The notes beneath the pieces are model-generated. The model was given only the letters and a program-made list of their open reading frames with translations, did no database searches and was not told the origin of the DNA. A stretch of 64,000 bases of DNA from Bacteroidales bacterium UBA1374 (lineage in GTDB: Bacteria > Bacteroidota > Bacteroidia > Bacteroidales > UBA932), in assembly GCA_002305545.1 (NCBI GenBank), contig DBRG01000009.1, positions 1 to 64,000 of the forward strand. The letters are read 5' to 3'. Made by a program: the position numbers and the translations under genes. Shown piece after piece: positions 51,096-60,883 of this stretch. Position 1 is the stretch's first letter. The number at the start of each line of letters is the position of its first letter.

Positions 51096-53801
51096 CTACA
51101 ATCCGATATTGTTGATCACCACCACCCCCTGGGACGTTATATTGAAGATGAAACCGAGGGAAGTGATATGTTTGAAGTCAAAATCCGGATTAGCGGCCGC
51201 ATAGCGTTCCAGCGGGAAGCAGTAATACTGGGGTATGGATTCGGATTTGGCCTGCTTCTGCATGAAGGCCAGTTTGGTCAGTTTACGCTTTAGTACCGGC
51301 TGGACCGGGGAAAAGTCGCTGAGCGGGAATTCCAGGGTTGTGCCGTTGCGGTCGGTCAGCCGTATGGTGAAGTCAATGAGCTCTTCTTCGGCATCTTCGG
51401 CATCTTCGGCATCTTCTGTGTCTTCTTTGTCTTCTGCTTCTTTAACATCTGAAGTATCCATATCTGCTTCTTTTGCTACATTATCTGCTTCAGTTGTATC
51501 TGCGGCTGCCTCTTCAGGACGGGTTTCGTCTGCAACTTTTTCGTCCTGATCCTTGACTTCGCTGCTGGTGTCACTTTCACCCTCTTCTTTATTCGCTTTT
51601 TTCCCCTCCTCTTCTTTTTTCGCTTTTTTCTTATCCTCTTCTTCCTTACCAGGGGGATTGGCTTTTTCGTCAGCGGCGGCAAGGGAGAATGTCAGGACGG
51701 GGTAAGATGAGGTGGTGAGTCCGGCAACCTGCTTCTGTCCGGCGACCTGCTTCTGTGAATTCAGCGCGCCATCTGGCCAGCTGATGTGCCATGCGGGGGC
51801 CAGCGTGTCACGTTGGCAGGTATTGCATCCGGTTGTGTCACAGGCAGTGGTGCCGCAAGCAGAGGTGTCACAGGCTGTGGTGCCGCAGGCAGTTGAATCA
51901 CAGGCTGTGGTGCTGCAAGCAGTGGAGTTACAGGTAGTGGTATCACACGCAGAGGTGTCGCAGGCAGTGGAGTCGCACGCAGTTGTTTCACACGCAGTGG
52001 AGTCGCAGCAGGCAATAGAGTCGCAAGCAGTAGTGCCGGATTCGGTGGTGTTCCAGCCGAGTGTGATGGAGCGGGTGTCGGCGTCGCCCCAGGTAAGGGG
52101 CAGGGCCTGCTCCCTCCAGATGCTCAGATCGGTGGCGGTGATCTCACTCCCGGGTAGGGTGCCGGTTGTCAGGTCCAGATCCTCGGCAAAAGTGCCGATG
52201 TATTTTACTCCAGGCTCACAGTATTGGCTCAGGTAAACGGTTTCGGGCAGCCAGTGCCGTGCGTATCTGTGATCCCTGAACATAGGACGAAGTTCTTCTT
52301 TACCCAACAACGTGGCGTCCAGGAAGGCACTGATGTAGGTTTTGGCAATGGCCATCTGGTCTTCCCCACTCAGCAGCTGGCCCAGGTTATAAAAATTGAT
52401 GTGTGGGGCCGGGAAATCGGTCTTGCCCCATTCCGTGTTGAACTGTCCGTGATTCGCAGCCCATATGTAAATCCCGGCTGCGAACCCGTCAAAACCTTCC
52501 GAAAAATGTACCCGGTTGAACTGGCGCATGCCCTGGTAGGACGATACATCGGCATCGTGAGAGCCCTGGATGGTCAGGTAATTCACGTCGGTAAGCGGGG
52601 TGCGCATGCGTCCGGGCTGGTATTGCCCGTCACAGGGGGCGATCGCAATGACCGAGCGGATGTTGAAATTGAAATCAAACACCTCGTTGGCATTGTCGGG
52701 ATAGTAAGGCAGCCTGTTGAACAACGCGGCATGGCCCACGGCTTCTCCGCCCCGCGAATGGCCTATTAGGGCTATACGCTCCATATCCACTTTTCCGTAG
52801 AAAGGATTGCCCTCCTCCAGGTTCCACTTCTTCCATACCTGCAAGTGTTTGAGCAACACCCAGCCACGAGCATTGTTCTCGCCTCGGAGTCCCTTGAAAA
52901 TATTGGTGAGAGAACCGTTCAGGAAATTTTCATCTACCGAGGCCAGAATATACCCCCTGGAAGCCAGCAACCTGCCGAGGTATTCGTACCCCGGGTCGGA
53001 AAAGTCCTGCGCCTGGTGGTTCCCGTGCACAATGAGCACCAGCGGGAACGGTCCTTCGCCTTGCGGATACCACACTTGCGCGTTAAGGGGCAATTCTTTT
53101 TTGTCAAATCCAAAATACCAGGTGCGCATTTTCCCGCTAAAGCCCTTCCATGAATCCAGAAACTTGGATCCGTCCACCGGCTCAGTGATCAGGTCGGCGT
53201 CAGCTCCGAAAACCTTCCGGTGCTTGTCTTTCCCGCTTCCATAGGACAGAGTGCACACCTCCAGGGGCCCCGGTTCGCCGGGATTTTCCATTTCCAGGAG
53301 AGGAGGCAGGTTTTCCGTCGATAGGGCTGCGTTCTGCGGCATTTCAACGGGCTTTCCCGGATAAAGGATCCACACCAGGCCCCCGGCCAGGGTGCAAATG
53401 CCAACCACCAGACTCACAACGGACAGGATCCGCTGCGCTCTTTTCATCCCGGCCCGTTCCCTTCTCAAAAGCTGCACCCCCATCCCTATCAGGACACAGG
53501 GTATGGTAATGGCTGCAAATACTATCAGGGCGGCGGGCACGCCATGCATGAAAAAAATAAACGCTACAGTAAGGCCGAATCCCAGAGCGATCAAAAGCCA
53601 GCGATCAATGCGGGCAATCAATTTAATTAGGCCAACCGCACCAGAGGATCCAAAAAACAACAGCAGAAGCATGGCCAGTGCGATGAGAAAGGCGGGAAGC
53701 CATCCCCAGGGAATTGTCTCAGCCATGCCGGAGACCATCACGGTGATGGCAAAGCCAATAATAAGTGCCCATACGACACCTGTCAGGATTTTTTTATTCA
53801 T
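51096..53801 (-). CDS. Membrane-anchored alpha/beta hydrolase with Cys-pentapeptide repeats
   Basis: This is a 901-aa protein. Five hydrophobic segments (about 5-155) form a membrane anchor. A periplasmic alpha/beta hydrolase follows (about 230-530) with LVLIVHGNHQAQD, nucleophile IGHSRGGE and a late His (AANHGQF), resembling chlorophyllase/PETase-like enzymes. Near residues 595-665 lies a run of about 13 five-residue repeats of the TACDS/TACDT type, then a highly charged Glu/Lys/Asp stretch (about 700-820) and a C-terminal beta domain. The Cys repeats are not a usual part of this family. It ends with TAG. Confidence 0.88.
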   Translation of the reverse strand: MNKKILTGVVWALIIGFAITVMVSGMAETIPWGWLPAFLIALAMLLLLFFGSSGAVGLIKLIARIDRWLLIALGFGLTVAFIFFMHGVPAALIVFAAITIPCVLIGMGVQLLRRERAGMKRAQRILSVVSLVVGICTLAGGLVWILYPGKPVEMPQNAALSTENLPPLLEMENPGEPGPLEVCTLSYGSGKDKHRKVFGADADLITEPVDGSKFLDSWKGFSGKMRTWYFGFDKKELPLNAQVWYPQGEGPFPLVLIVHGNHQAQDFSDPGYEYLGRLLASRGYILASVDENFLNGSLTNIFKGLRGENNARGWVLLKHLQVWKKWNLEEGNPFYGKVDMERIALIGHSRGGEAVGHAALFNRLPYYPDNANEVFDFNFNIRSVIAIAPCDGQYQPGRMRTPLTDVNYLTIQGSHDADVSSYQGMRQFNRVHFSEGFDGFAAGIYIWAANHGQFNTEWGKTDFPAPHINFYNLGQLLSGEDQMAIAKTYISAFLDATLLGKEELRPMFRDHRYARHWLPETVYLSQYCEPGVKYIGTFAEDLDLTTGTLPGSEITATDLSIWREQALPLTWGDADTRSITLGWNTTESGTTACDSIACCDSTACETTACDSTACDTSACDTTTCNSTACSTTACDSTACGTTACDTSACGTTACDTTGCNTCQRDTLAPAWHISWPDGALNSQKQVAGQKQVAGLTTSSYPVLTFSLAAADEKANPPGKEEEDKKKAKKEEEGKKANKEEGESDTSSEVKDQDEKVADETRPEEAAADTTEADNVAKEADMDTSDVKEAEDKEDTEDAEDAEDAEEELIDFTIRLTDRNGTTLEFPLSDFSPVQPVLKRKLTKLAFMQKQAKSESIPQYYCFPLERYAAANPDFDFKHITSLGFIFNITSQGVVVINNIGL

Positions 53802-53821
53802 TTTGTAATAAAGTATTTGAG

Positions 53822-55372
53822 TTACATTTTTTCGTATATGAAATTCCTGAACCTGACCAATCCGTTCCCCATGGATACCAGTCCAATCCTCAAGCTTAAA
53901 AAATCGCTCAGCACATTGTGATGGTAAGCAGCAACATCGGCCGAGTTTTCAATCTTGACCCACTGTTCACCATCTGTGCTGTAATACATGTTCACGACAT
54001 CATCCAGGTTATCAAGGCGTAAAAACACCCGTCGGCGGATCACATCCGTCCGGGTAGGGAACTGCCATCCGCGCAAATTGGCCAGGATATCACTCTTATC
54101 GGCCAGGATGCCTGAAAAGATCTTCTGACTGTAAAACAGCACCAACCCTCCAATGGCATCGCCTTCAATCTCCATTTCCACCCGGGCCGAGTAGGAATTG
54201 TGAGCCGGGATGCAGAGCAGTGGCGCGCTTTCTGCCACCGAGTTCCCCTTGCCCTTGATGGTTATGCCTCCACCCGGGAGGATTTCCGCGCAGGACCGGA
54301 TATCGGTGCATGGCTCATTTTGTTGGCACTGGTGGCTTTCAGAGCCCGGGAGACTGAAGCGGCCGGGATCGTACTGGCCGAAAAACTTCCACTGGGTTTT
54401 CAGCCGGCTATCTTCAAAAGTGTCGTTCAGGCAGTATTCCACCGGCCCGGCTTCAGGCAACGGCCGTTTTATGGGCTGTTCCAAATCAACACTTTCCGGG
54501 ATCCGGTACCACCCGTCGGCAGTCCATTCCACGGGTGCCATCAAGGTCTGGCGACCCCGGTTGTAGTGCCCGTTCTCGTACCCGTGAAATACCATCCACC
54601 AATTTTCGGGGGATGCCTCAAAAATTGTGGCATGACCTACCGAGCACCATTTCTCGTGGTTGGTTTCCGTGCGGATTATGGGATTGTAAGGGGAGTTTTC
54701 CCATGGTCCCAGGGGCGACCTTGCCCGGGCCGAGATGACCATATGCCCTATTGCCGGTCCTGCGGTACCTCCCTGGGCCACCGTAAGGTAGTAATAATCT
54801 CCTCTTTTGAACAGTTTGGGCGATTCCATGCAGAAACATTCGATGATCCATTCGGGAGGAATGGGCCAGCCGTCATACACATGCTGCAACGGGCCGGTTA
54901 CCGACAAGCCATCCTGTGACAAAGGCACATAGCCTCCGCTGCTGAAATACAGGTACCGGTTCCCCATCTCATCTTCCACGTGTCCCGGATCTATATGACT
55001 GATCTTTAATTCCACCGGATCACTCCAGGGACCTTCAATGGAAGGGGCCACTATCACATAATTGGTGTTGCTGGCCGGAAAATAGATATAGTACTTCCCG
55101 TCAGATTTGACCAGGTCCGGTGCCCAGACAGAGCCCACGTATTTTGTAAGGGCACTGGTAACCGGGGTCCAGCTCACCAGGTCCCGGGAATGCCAGATGG
55201 TAAGTCCCGGATAATACTCAAATGAAGAATGAACCATATAAAAATTCTCCCCATCAACCAGGATGGATGGATCGGGATAATCCCCCGGGAACAGCGGATT
55301 GGTAAAATGCTCCTGCGCTGCAAGCGGCAGAGACAGCAGGAAAAGGATCAGGGAGGTAAGATGTTGTCTCAT
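53822..55372 (-). CDS. GH43 beta-xylosidase/arabinofuranosidase-like enzyme
   Basis: This 516-aa protein is started at 55372, five bases after the fucosidase stop; it has a signal peptide (MRQHLTSLILFLLSLPLAAQ). The propeller residues are intact: base YPDPSILVDG, VWAPDLV and ISHIDPGHVEDE, with acid ECFCMESPKLFK. A GH43-C2-like beta-sandwich (about 330-516) follows. It is secreted and likely acts on xylo- or arabino-oligosaccharides. Confidence 0.92.
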   Translation of the reverse strand: MRQHLTSLILFLLSLPLAAQEHFTNPLFPGDYPDPSILVDGENFYMVHSSFEYYPGLTIWHSRDLVSWTPVTSALTKYVGSVWAPDLVKSDGKYYIYFPASNTNYVIVAPSIEGPWSDPVELKISHIDPGHVEDEMGNRYLYFSSGGYVPLSQDGLSVTGPLQHVYDGWPIPPEWIIECFCMESPKLFKRGDYYYLTVAQGGTAGPAIGHMVISARARSPLGPWENSPYNPIIRTETNHEKWCSVGHATIFEASPENWWMVFHGYENGHYNRGRQTLMAPVEWTADGWYRIPESVDLEQPIKRPLPEAGPVEYCLNDTFEDSRLKTQWKFFGQYDPGRFSLPGSESHQCQQNEPCTDIRSCAEILPGGGITIKGKGNSVAESAPLLCIPAHNSYSARVEMEIEGDAIGGLVLFYSQKIFSGILADKSDILANLRGWQFPTRTDVIRRRVFLRLDNLDDVVNMYYSTDGEQWVKIENSADVAAYHHNVLSDFLSLRIGLVSMGNGLVRFRNFIYEKM

Positions 55373-55374
55373 TT

Positions 55375-57675
55375 TTACAAACATTTGATTTGAACATTAT
55401 GCATCCTCAGGGGAGCCGTTATGGAAACGGGATTTGATTCCCGTATGGATAAGGAGTGAATTCCTTCAGTTGAGAGGGTAACGGGAGAAAGCTTTTGGGA
55501 GTAGATCTTCCATTCCTTAAGCGGGGTTATGCTGTAGTGGAGTTCACTTTCAAACCCGTTGTAATATTTGATCACCAGTTGATTATTTCCTTTTTGCAGC
55601 GGCAGGAGAATGATTTCCGATTGGTAGCTAACCCTTTCCGGTGAAAAATGTGCCGTCAGGTATTCCCCGTTCAATAGCATGTATACGGCATTTCCGCTCC
55701 CTATTTCCACAGCCACTGTCTGCTCCCGGTCAGATGAAATCTCCTGCAGGAAGACCACGCTTTTCCGCTGCTCCAGTGGGATCGAATGCTTTTTGCCATA
55801 CGCAAAACCTGTGACCTGCTCCCACCCCTGCCCAGGATCAATGAGCCCGGCAGCTGCTCCTGTGCCGGCTTCAACCATTGCTCCGGCTTCGGCCACTGAA
55901 CCTGCAACGGCAAGTGCCCCGGTCCTCTCCTCTTCAAGGAATCCGAAGACGCTCCGGCCGGGTTTCCGGTAAAGGTTGTCCCAGGTCACACTGCCGGTTT
56001 CCAGGATTACCGTGTTGGCCCCAGGAGTTTCAATACTGTAAAGCGGAGAATCCAGTGTAATCTCCTGACGGGTGCCCTCAATTTCAATGCAGATGGTTTT
56101 TCCTTTTTCATGATCCGTAAAAAGGATTTCCGGGGTGATCTCACTTTTTTCACTCTTGAAAGCCCAGTGATAAGCGATCAGGCTCTTATAACCCGCATAG
56201 TAGTTCAGGCTGGAGTACCCGTAGCGGGGCATGGCATTCCGGGCCGTTAAAACGTTATCTTCAATAATACGATACGGTATTATCTTATACCCGTTACTGA
56301 ACGTAACCCTAAGCACTTCGCAGCAGGCAGAATACGTCCCGGGCACCATGATGCTCAAGCCCCGGTTCACTGTGCCCGCCGACCGGTAATCAGCTTCTTT
56401 CCGGGTTGTACGCTTATCCATTTCAGGCCCCGCAGGCCAAAACTTCACTTCCTGGCCCGATGAAAGCACATTCACGCTTTTTACATCCCCCTCCACAAAA
56501 GGCAGATTGATTTGCCGCCCGGCGTAATCGCGCTTTACAAAAAGATACAGCGTGTCCTCCCTGGCCGTAACCTCGCCCCAGGGAAAAATCCGCCCGAAAG
56601 GATTGGCCCGGGTGCCGTAAATAGCCTCGGCATTTACTTTCACCCAGTCACCCACCCCTTCCAGCAGCGCCTGCTCAAACTCCACAAGGCTTCCATCGCC
56701 CCGGGGCCCGATATTTAGCAGGTAATTTCCTCCCCGCCCGATCACCTGCACCAGGCTCCCGATCTTCTCCTCCACTTTGGGTTGCAGCGCTCCCCGTTCC
56801 TGCCAGGACCGGTAACCCCATGTTTCCCTGAAAGCCGAGGCCGCTGTCTGCCACGGCACAGCCAGTTGGTAACCGGGACAGTCATTATCGGCCATCACGC
56901 AAAAATCACCCGCATCGTTCCCGAGCCTTCCGCTGACCATGCAACCGGGCTGCAGCCTGTTCACCAATGCGTACAATCCCCGGCTCTGCTCCGGGGTCAG
57001 GGAACCCATGTCAAACCATATCTCGGAAATGGTTCCGTACCGAGTCATCAGCTCCTCCACCTGGGCCAGGTTGAACCGGTAGTGCTCCGGGGTGAGGGGA
57101 TCGGCGTTGTGGCCCGAGATGGGATAAGCCTGGGGGAAGTGCCAGTCGATGAGCGAGAAATACACCCCAAAGCCGAGGCCACCCCTTTCGCATGCCTCGG
57201 CAAGTTCCATCAACAGATCCCTGCCGTAAGGCGTCGCATCCACCATGTTGAAGGAGGTATGGTGGGAATGGTACAGGCAAAAGCCGTCGTGATGCTTGGC
57301 CGTAAAGACAATGGACCTCATCCCTGCCCTTTTGGCCAACGCCACGACAGCATCGGGATCCCAGTTCACGGGATTGAAACGGGTTGCGGTTACAGAGTAC
57401 CCGTCGCTGGAAATGCCTGCAAAAGAACGGATCTGCTCACTGTATCCCCGTGTGACCGGTTTGCCGTCATACACTCCCCCGTACACCGAATACAGTCCAA
57501 AATGAATGAACATGGAATATTTCTGATCCAGCCACTGCTGCGTGGGCTTGCCCTGGGCTAAAAGTTCTGCGAAACAGGCGCTGCCAGCCAGAAACAAGAT
57601 GGCCAGGGTCAGGACTTTGTTCCGATGGCCAGGGGCCCGGAGTCTGTACCCGTCAATATGTTCTTTTTGACTCAT
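55375..57675 (-). CDS. Alpha-L-fucosidase (GH29) with extended C-terminus
   Basis: This 766-aa protein is started at 57675, five bases below the upstream stop. The signal is TLAILFLAGSACFAEL. GH29 motifs: FIHFGLYSVYGG, TAKHHDGFCLYHS, and nucleophile D222 in SEIWFDMGS. The C-terminal half adds beta domains interrupted by a low-complexity Ala/Gly/Glu insertion near residues 575-605 (GALAVAGSVAEAGAMVEAG). It removes fucose, consistent with the sialidase and GH109 nearby. It overlaps nothing and is likely cotranscribed with the GH43 gene. Confidence 0.93.
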   Translation of the reverse strand: MSQKEHIDGYRLRAPGHRNKVLTLAILFLAGSACFAELLAQGKPTQQWLDQKYSMFIHFGLYSVYGGVYDGKPVTRGYSEQIRSFAGISSDGYSVTATRFNPVNWDPDAVVALAKRAGMRSIVFTAKHHDGFCLYHSHHTSFNMVDATPYGRDLLMELAEACERGGLGFGVYFSLIDWHFPQAYPISGHNADPLTPEHYRFNLAQVEELMTRYGTISEIWFDMGSLTPEQSRGLYALVNRLQPGCMVSGRLGNDAGDFCVMADNDCPGYQLAVPWQTAASAFRETWGYRSWQERGALQPKVEEKIGSLVQVIGRGGNYLLNIGPRGDGSLVEFEQALLEGVGDWVKVNAEAIYGTRANPFGRIFPWGEVTAREDTLYLFVKRDYAGRQINLPFVEGDVKSVNVLSSGQEVKFWPAGPEMDKRTTRKEADYRSAGTVNRGLSIMVPGTYSACCEVLRVTFSNGYKIIPYRIIEDNVLTARNAMPRYGYSSLNYYAGYKSLIAYHWAFKSEKSEITPEILFTDHEKGKTICIEIEGTRQEITLDSPLYSIETPGANTVILETGSVTWDNLYRKPGRSVFGFLEEERTGALAVAGSVAEAGAMVEAGTGAAAGLIDPGQGWEQVTGFAYGKKHSIPLEQRKSVVFLQEISSDREQTVAVEIGSGNAVYMLLNGEYLTAHFSPERVSYQSEIILLPLQKGNNQLVIKYYNGFESELHYSITPLKEWKIYSQKLSPVTLSTEGIHSLSIRESNPVSITAPLRMHNVQIKCL

Positions 57676-57677
57676 TA

Positions 57678-58913
57678 TTAATGCCTGGTCATCAGCTCTT
57701 TGCTCCGGTAGCAAACATTCTGTAGCATATTCGTTATTTGGTAAGCTATGCTGGTGAAGCCGTCACTCATGTTCCATGCATTGGTATAAACCACCAACGT
57801 GAGATCAGTCAGTGGGTCATAAATCATATAACTAAGGTATGCCCGATGGGCCCCGCTGTGACCATAGCCCAGATTATTCGAATAATCAAGACCGCATCCG
57901 TAAGCTCCGGCTGTAGTTACCCCGTTGGGCAGGCAGTTCATCATCAGGCTGTTCACGGTATAATAATTCAGAACACCCTTGCCTGTCAGGAGTTTTTTAA
58001 TGAATAATGCAAGATCGTTGGGAGTGGTCACAATATTTCCCTCTGCAACATTGGCAGACATATTGTCTTCTGTCAATTCATGAGATTCGCCATTGATGAA
58101 AAAATAGCTGTTAACACTGGGAGCTTTCATGACCTTGTCTGTACCAAGGACAGGCATATAAGAATCATACAGCCCCATAGGTTTCAGTACATTTTCTTCC
58201 AGATATTCCTTGTACGACATTCCCGAGACCCTTTCAATGATCCAGCCCAGGATAGAATAGCCTGTGTTGGAATAATGGTACCCGCTTCCGGGATTGAAAT
58301 AACTCACACCTGTGCGGGCCAACACACCAACCAGCTCATCAAAATGAAAGGTACGGTCCGGATCCTTCATTAGCATGTAATCAATGTAGTTTTCCCCTTT
58401 GTAAGGGACATCGGCGCTTACCGTGTCCGGGATATCATCATTGCCCAAATCAAAAATGCCGGCCCGGTGCCTGAGCAGGTCCAGGATGGTTATTTGGCTC
58501 TTATTGGGGATGGCACACTCAGGGATATCCGGCAGGTAGGTTTGATCGGTTCCGGGAATGGTGTCTGTAATAAAGTCGCTGATCTTCAGTTTCCCCTGTT
58601 GGTGAAGTAGCAATATGGCCGTAGCCGTAAATGTTTTCGTGCAACTGGCAGCCCTGAAGCGTGTCTGCCCCGTGACATCCTTCCCGTCCATGCCGGCAGT
58701 TAAGAAATACTCTTCCCCGCCAGCTATCACCTTCAGTACCAAACCACCCGGATAGCCGGGTGCCACTTCCAGATAGTCTTCATACTCGGACTGTAACATC
58801 TGCTCAAGCGCCTTTTTATTAGCGCAATATGTGTTGTCCAACTGGTCAAATTTACTACACCCCGATAATACGGCCAGAGAAAGCAACGTCAGAAAGAAAT
58901 ATTTAGTTTTCAT
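57678..58913 (-). CDS. Serine hydrolase, class C beta-lactamase family (lipoprotein)
   Basis: This is a 411-aa lipoprotein (LAVLSGCS). The nucleophile motif is S90-C-T-K93 (AASCTKT), YHYSNTGYS is the YxN motif and YGHSGAHRAY the third, so all active-site motifs are intact. It is probably a D-stereospecific peptidase or esterase. It is followed by the fucosidase after 2 nt of spacing, so it belongs to the glycosidase operon. Confidence 0.93.
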   Translation of the reverse strand: MKTKYFFLTLLSLAVLSGCSKFDQLDNTYCANKKALEQMLQSEYEDYLEVAPGYPGGLVLKVIAGGEEYFLTAGMDGKDVTGQTRFRAASCTKTFTATAILLLHQQGKLKISDFITDTIPGTDQTYLPDIPECAIPNKSQITILDLLRHRAGIFDLGNDDIPDTVSADVPYKGENYIDYMLMKDPDRTFHFDELVGVLARTGVSYFNPGSGYHYSNTGYSILGWIIERVSGMSYKEYLEENVLKPMGLYDSYMPVLGTDKVMKAPSVNSYFFINGESHELTEDNMSANVAEGNIVTTPNDLALFIKKLLTGKGVLNYYTVNSLMMNCLPNGVTTAGAYGCGLDYSNNLGYGHSGAHRAYLSYMIYDPLTDLTLVVYTNAWNMSDGFTSIAYQITNMLQNVCYRSKELMTRH

Positions 58914-58975
58914 CGCATGAAGTTTTTGATAATATTGGTATGTAAAAGTAGGGAAAAAAGAGGCAGGTGATGCCT

Positions 58976-59356
58976 TCAGATTTTACCTCTGATGCTGCGG
59001 ATGCGGTTCTCGCGTTCAATAGAATAGGTGCGATCTGTGTTTCTGCAATACAACAGGACCAACAGCGCTTTTTTTGGTTCCCCCAGCCTTTCCAGGAGCA
59101 TAGCCAGTTCCTCAAGGTTTGGTATATTGAAATCCTGTCTATCCTTCAGATATTGAATTGTCTGGGCATCATTCATTTGTATAAATCCTGCTATATCAAA
59201 ATCCATTTCCTCCAACAATTCCCGCTTTATCTCACCAATCTGTTTCTCTTCCGGGACAGCGTTAATCGTATTCCCTCCAAAAAATTTGGAAAGGATTGCC
59301 CTCAACACAACGCCCATTTTTTCGATTTCTCGCAATATGTAGTCCTTTTGCTCCAT
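58976..59356 (-). CDS. Conserved Bacteroidota protein, unknown
   Basis: This 126-aa protein is started at 59356 (MEQKDYILREIEKMGVVLRAIL); the open frame extends upstream but only into the GH30 gene region. The N-terminal helices match the DUF6483-type opening. A C-terminal tetratricopeptide-like pair of helices follows (NLEELAMLLERLGEPKKALLVLLY). It has no signal peptide. The function is unknown. Confidence 0.8.
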   Translation of the reverse strand: MEQKDYILREIEKMGVVLRAILSKFFGGNTINAVPEEKQIGEIKRELLEEMDFDIAGFIQMNDAQTIQYLKDRQDFNIPNLEELAMLLERLGEPKKALLVLLYCRNTDRTYSIERENRIRSIRGKI

Positions 59357-59367
59357 CTTTCCGCAGT

Positions 59368-60810
59368 TTACAGCACATACGTGGCCACTTCGCCGGCTGC
59401 CAGTTCCGTGGTGAAGGCAGTGCCTCCACACTTGATATTGAAGATTTGCTTTTTGTCCATGTTGTTCAGCACCAGGATCACCACCTTGTTATCGGGGGTA
59501 AGGAAGGCCACATTGGGCAGATCGTCCGGATTGCCTGAATAGCCGGACTCTATGCGTACTGAGCCCGGGCGCACGTATTTAGCGGCATGGGCAATAATGT
59601 AATAAGCCGGGTTAAAAGTGACCTTGTTGCCATCTATGGTAATGGCGCCCAGGCAATTGGAGCAGCCTCCGGGTGTATGGATACTGCATGTGGGATCAGA
59701 GGCCAGGTTCCATTCCAGGGCTATCCTGCTCCAGTTGCGCATGGACCCGATGATGACCTCGCGCATATGCCACTTCACATCCCCGGCAAAATTGGCGGGA
59801 GCCCCTATCCATTGCTCGGTGAAATAAAGCGACTTTTCAGGGTAGGCATCGTGAATGTTTGACAGGGCACTGATATTGCCTCCGTACAAATGAAAAGCAG
59901 TGCCGTCTACATAACCATTAGCTATGGGATCTGCCAGGACTGCCAGCGGGTAATCGGGGCGGTCACAGTTGTGATCATATATCACAATTTTTGTGTCAAT
60001 ATGATGGGTCTTTAAGGCAGGTCCCAAGTGATTCTTTATAAAGTCCGTCTGCTCGGCCGGGCTCATTTCCATGCTGGGATTGTTCCCGCCGTGCAACGGT
60101 TCGTTCTGCACCGTGACGGCATCAATCACAATGCCCTCTGCCTGCATTTGCTGTATGTACCTAACAAAATACAGCGCATAAGCCTGGTAGTACTCCGCTT
60201 TTAACCGGCCTCCAATGGTTGCATTGTTTGTTTTCATCCATACCGGCGCAGACCATGGCGATGCCATCAGCCTGATGTCCGGATAGATATCCAGGATAAG
60301 CTTGAGCACCGGAATAAGATACTTGCGGTCGTACCCCAGATCGAAATGTTCCATTTCCACATCGCCCGGTGTCTGGTTGTATGAAAATGTGTACTCATCC
60401 AGATCCGAAGAGCCCAGGCTCAGCCTCAGGTAACTCGTGCCAATGCCGTTCTCCCCCACGCCAAACAATTGTTCAAGGATCTCAGCCCGGGCATCGGCCT
60501 TCATGGCCCACAAAAGTTTTGCGCTCCCCCCGGTCAGGGTAAAGCCAAAACCATCCACCGTTTGAAATTTTTGCTCCTTATCCACCTCTATCGTGGGCAA
60601 ATAAGAATTGGTCACCGTTTTAACCAGCCCCTCCTGTTTTTTGAATTTTGCCGAGGCATCCGGCCTGGTAAGGTATACAACAGACTCAATCCCGGATGCG
60701 GGCGGATTGTCTTCCGGAGGCGTGTTGGGTCCGCTCCCCGGGGAATCGCAACTGCCGGCAGCAGTTACTGCAAACATCCCGCTCAGTATACTTATTAGAA
60801 TTTTCCGCAT
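59368..60810 (-). CDS. GH30 family glycosidase (lipoprotein)
   Basis: This 480-aa protein has a lipoprotein-like signal (MRKILISILSGMFAVTAAGSC). The (beta/alpha)8 barrel carries FQTVDGFGFTLTGGSA, acid/base Glu in DAVTVQNEPLHGG and nucleophile Glu in SLYFTEQWIG, followed by the GH30 side beta domain. Family activities include beta-glucosylceramidase, beta-1,6-glucanase and xylanase; which applies is not clear. TACCTTTG on the minus strand (60815-60822) lies 4 nt before the ATG, so a nearly leaderless transcript is possible. Confidence 0.92.
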   Translation of the reverse strand: MRKILISILSGMFAVTAAGSCDSPGSGPNTPPEDNPPASGIESVVYLTRPDASAKFKKQEGLVKTVTNSYLPTIEVDKEQKFQTVDGFGFTLTGGSAKLLWAMKADARAEILEQLFGVGENGIGTSYLRLSLGSSDLDEYTFSYNQTPGDVEMEHFDLGYDRKYLIPVLKLILDIYPDIRLMASPWSAPVWMKTNNATIGGRLKAEYYQAYALYFVRYIQQMQAEGIVIDAVTVQNEPLHGGNNPSMEMSPAEQTDFIKNHLGPALKTHHIDTKIVIYDHNCDRPDYPLAVLADPIANGYVDGTAFHLYGGNISALSNIHDAYPEKSLYFTEQWIGAPANFAGDVKWHMREVIIGSMRNWSRIALEWNLASDPTCSIHTPGGCSNCLGAITIDGNKVTFNPAYYIIAHAAKYVRPGSVRIESGYSGNPDDLPNVAFLTPDNKVVILVLNNMDKKQIFNIKCGGTAFTTELAAGEVATYVL

Positions 60811-60883
60811 GATACAAAGGTATGAAAAAGCATAGGTGTGCGTTGCACAAAGCCTTTTTTCCTAACTTGCAAAAAAATGAATT

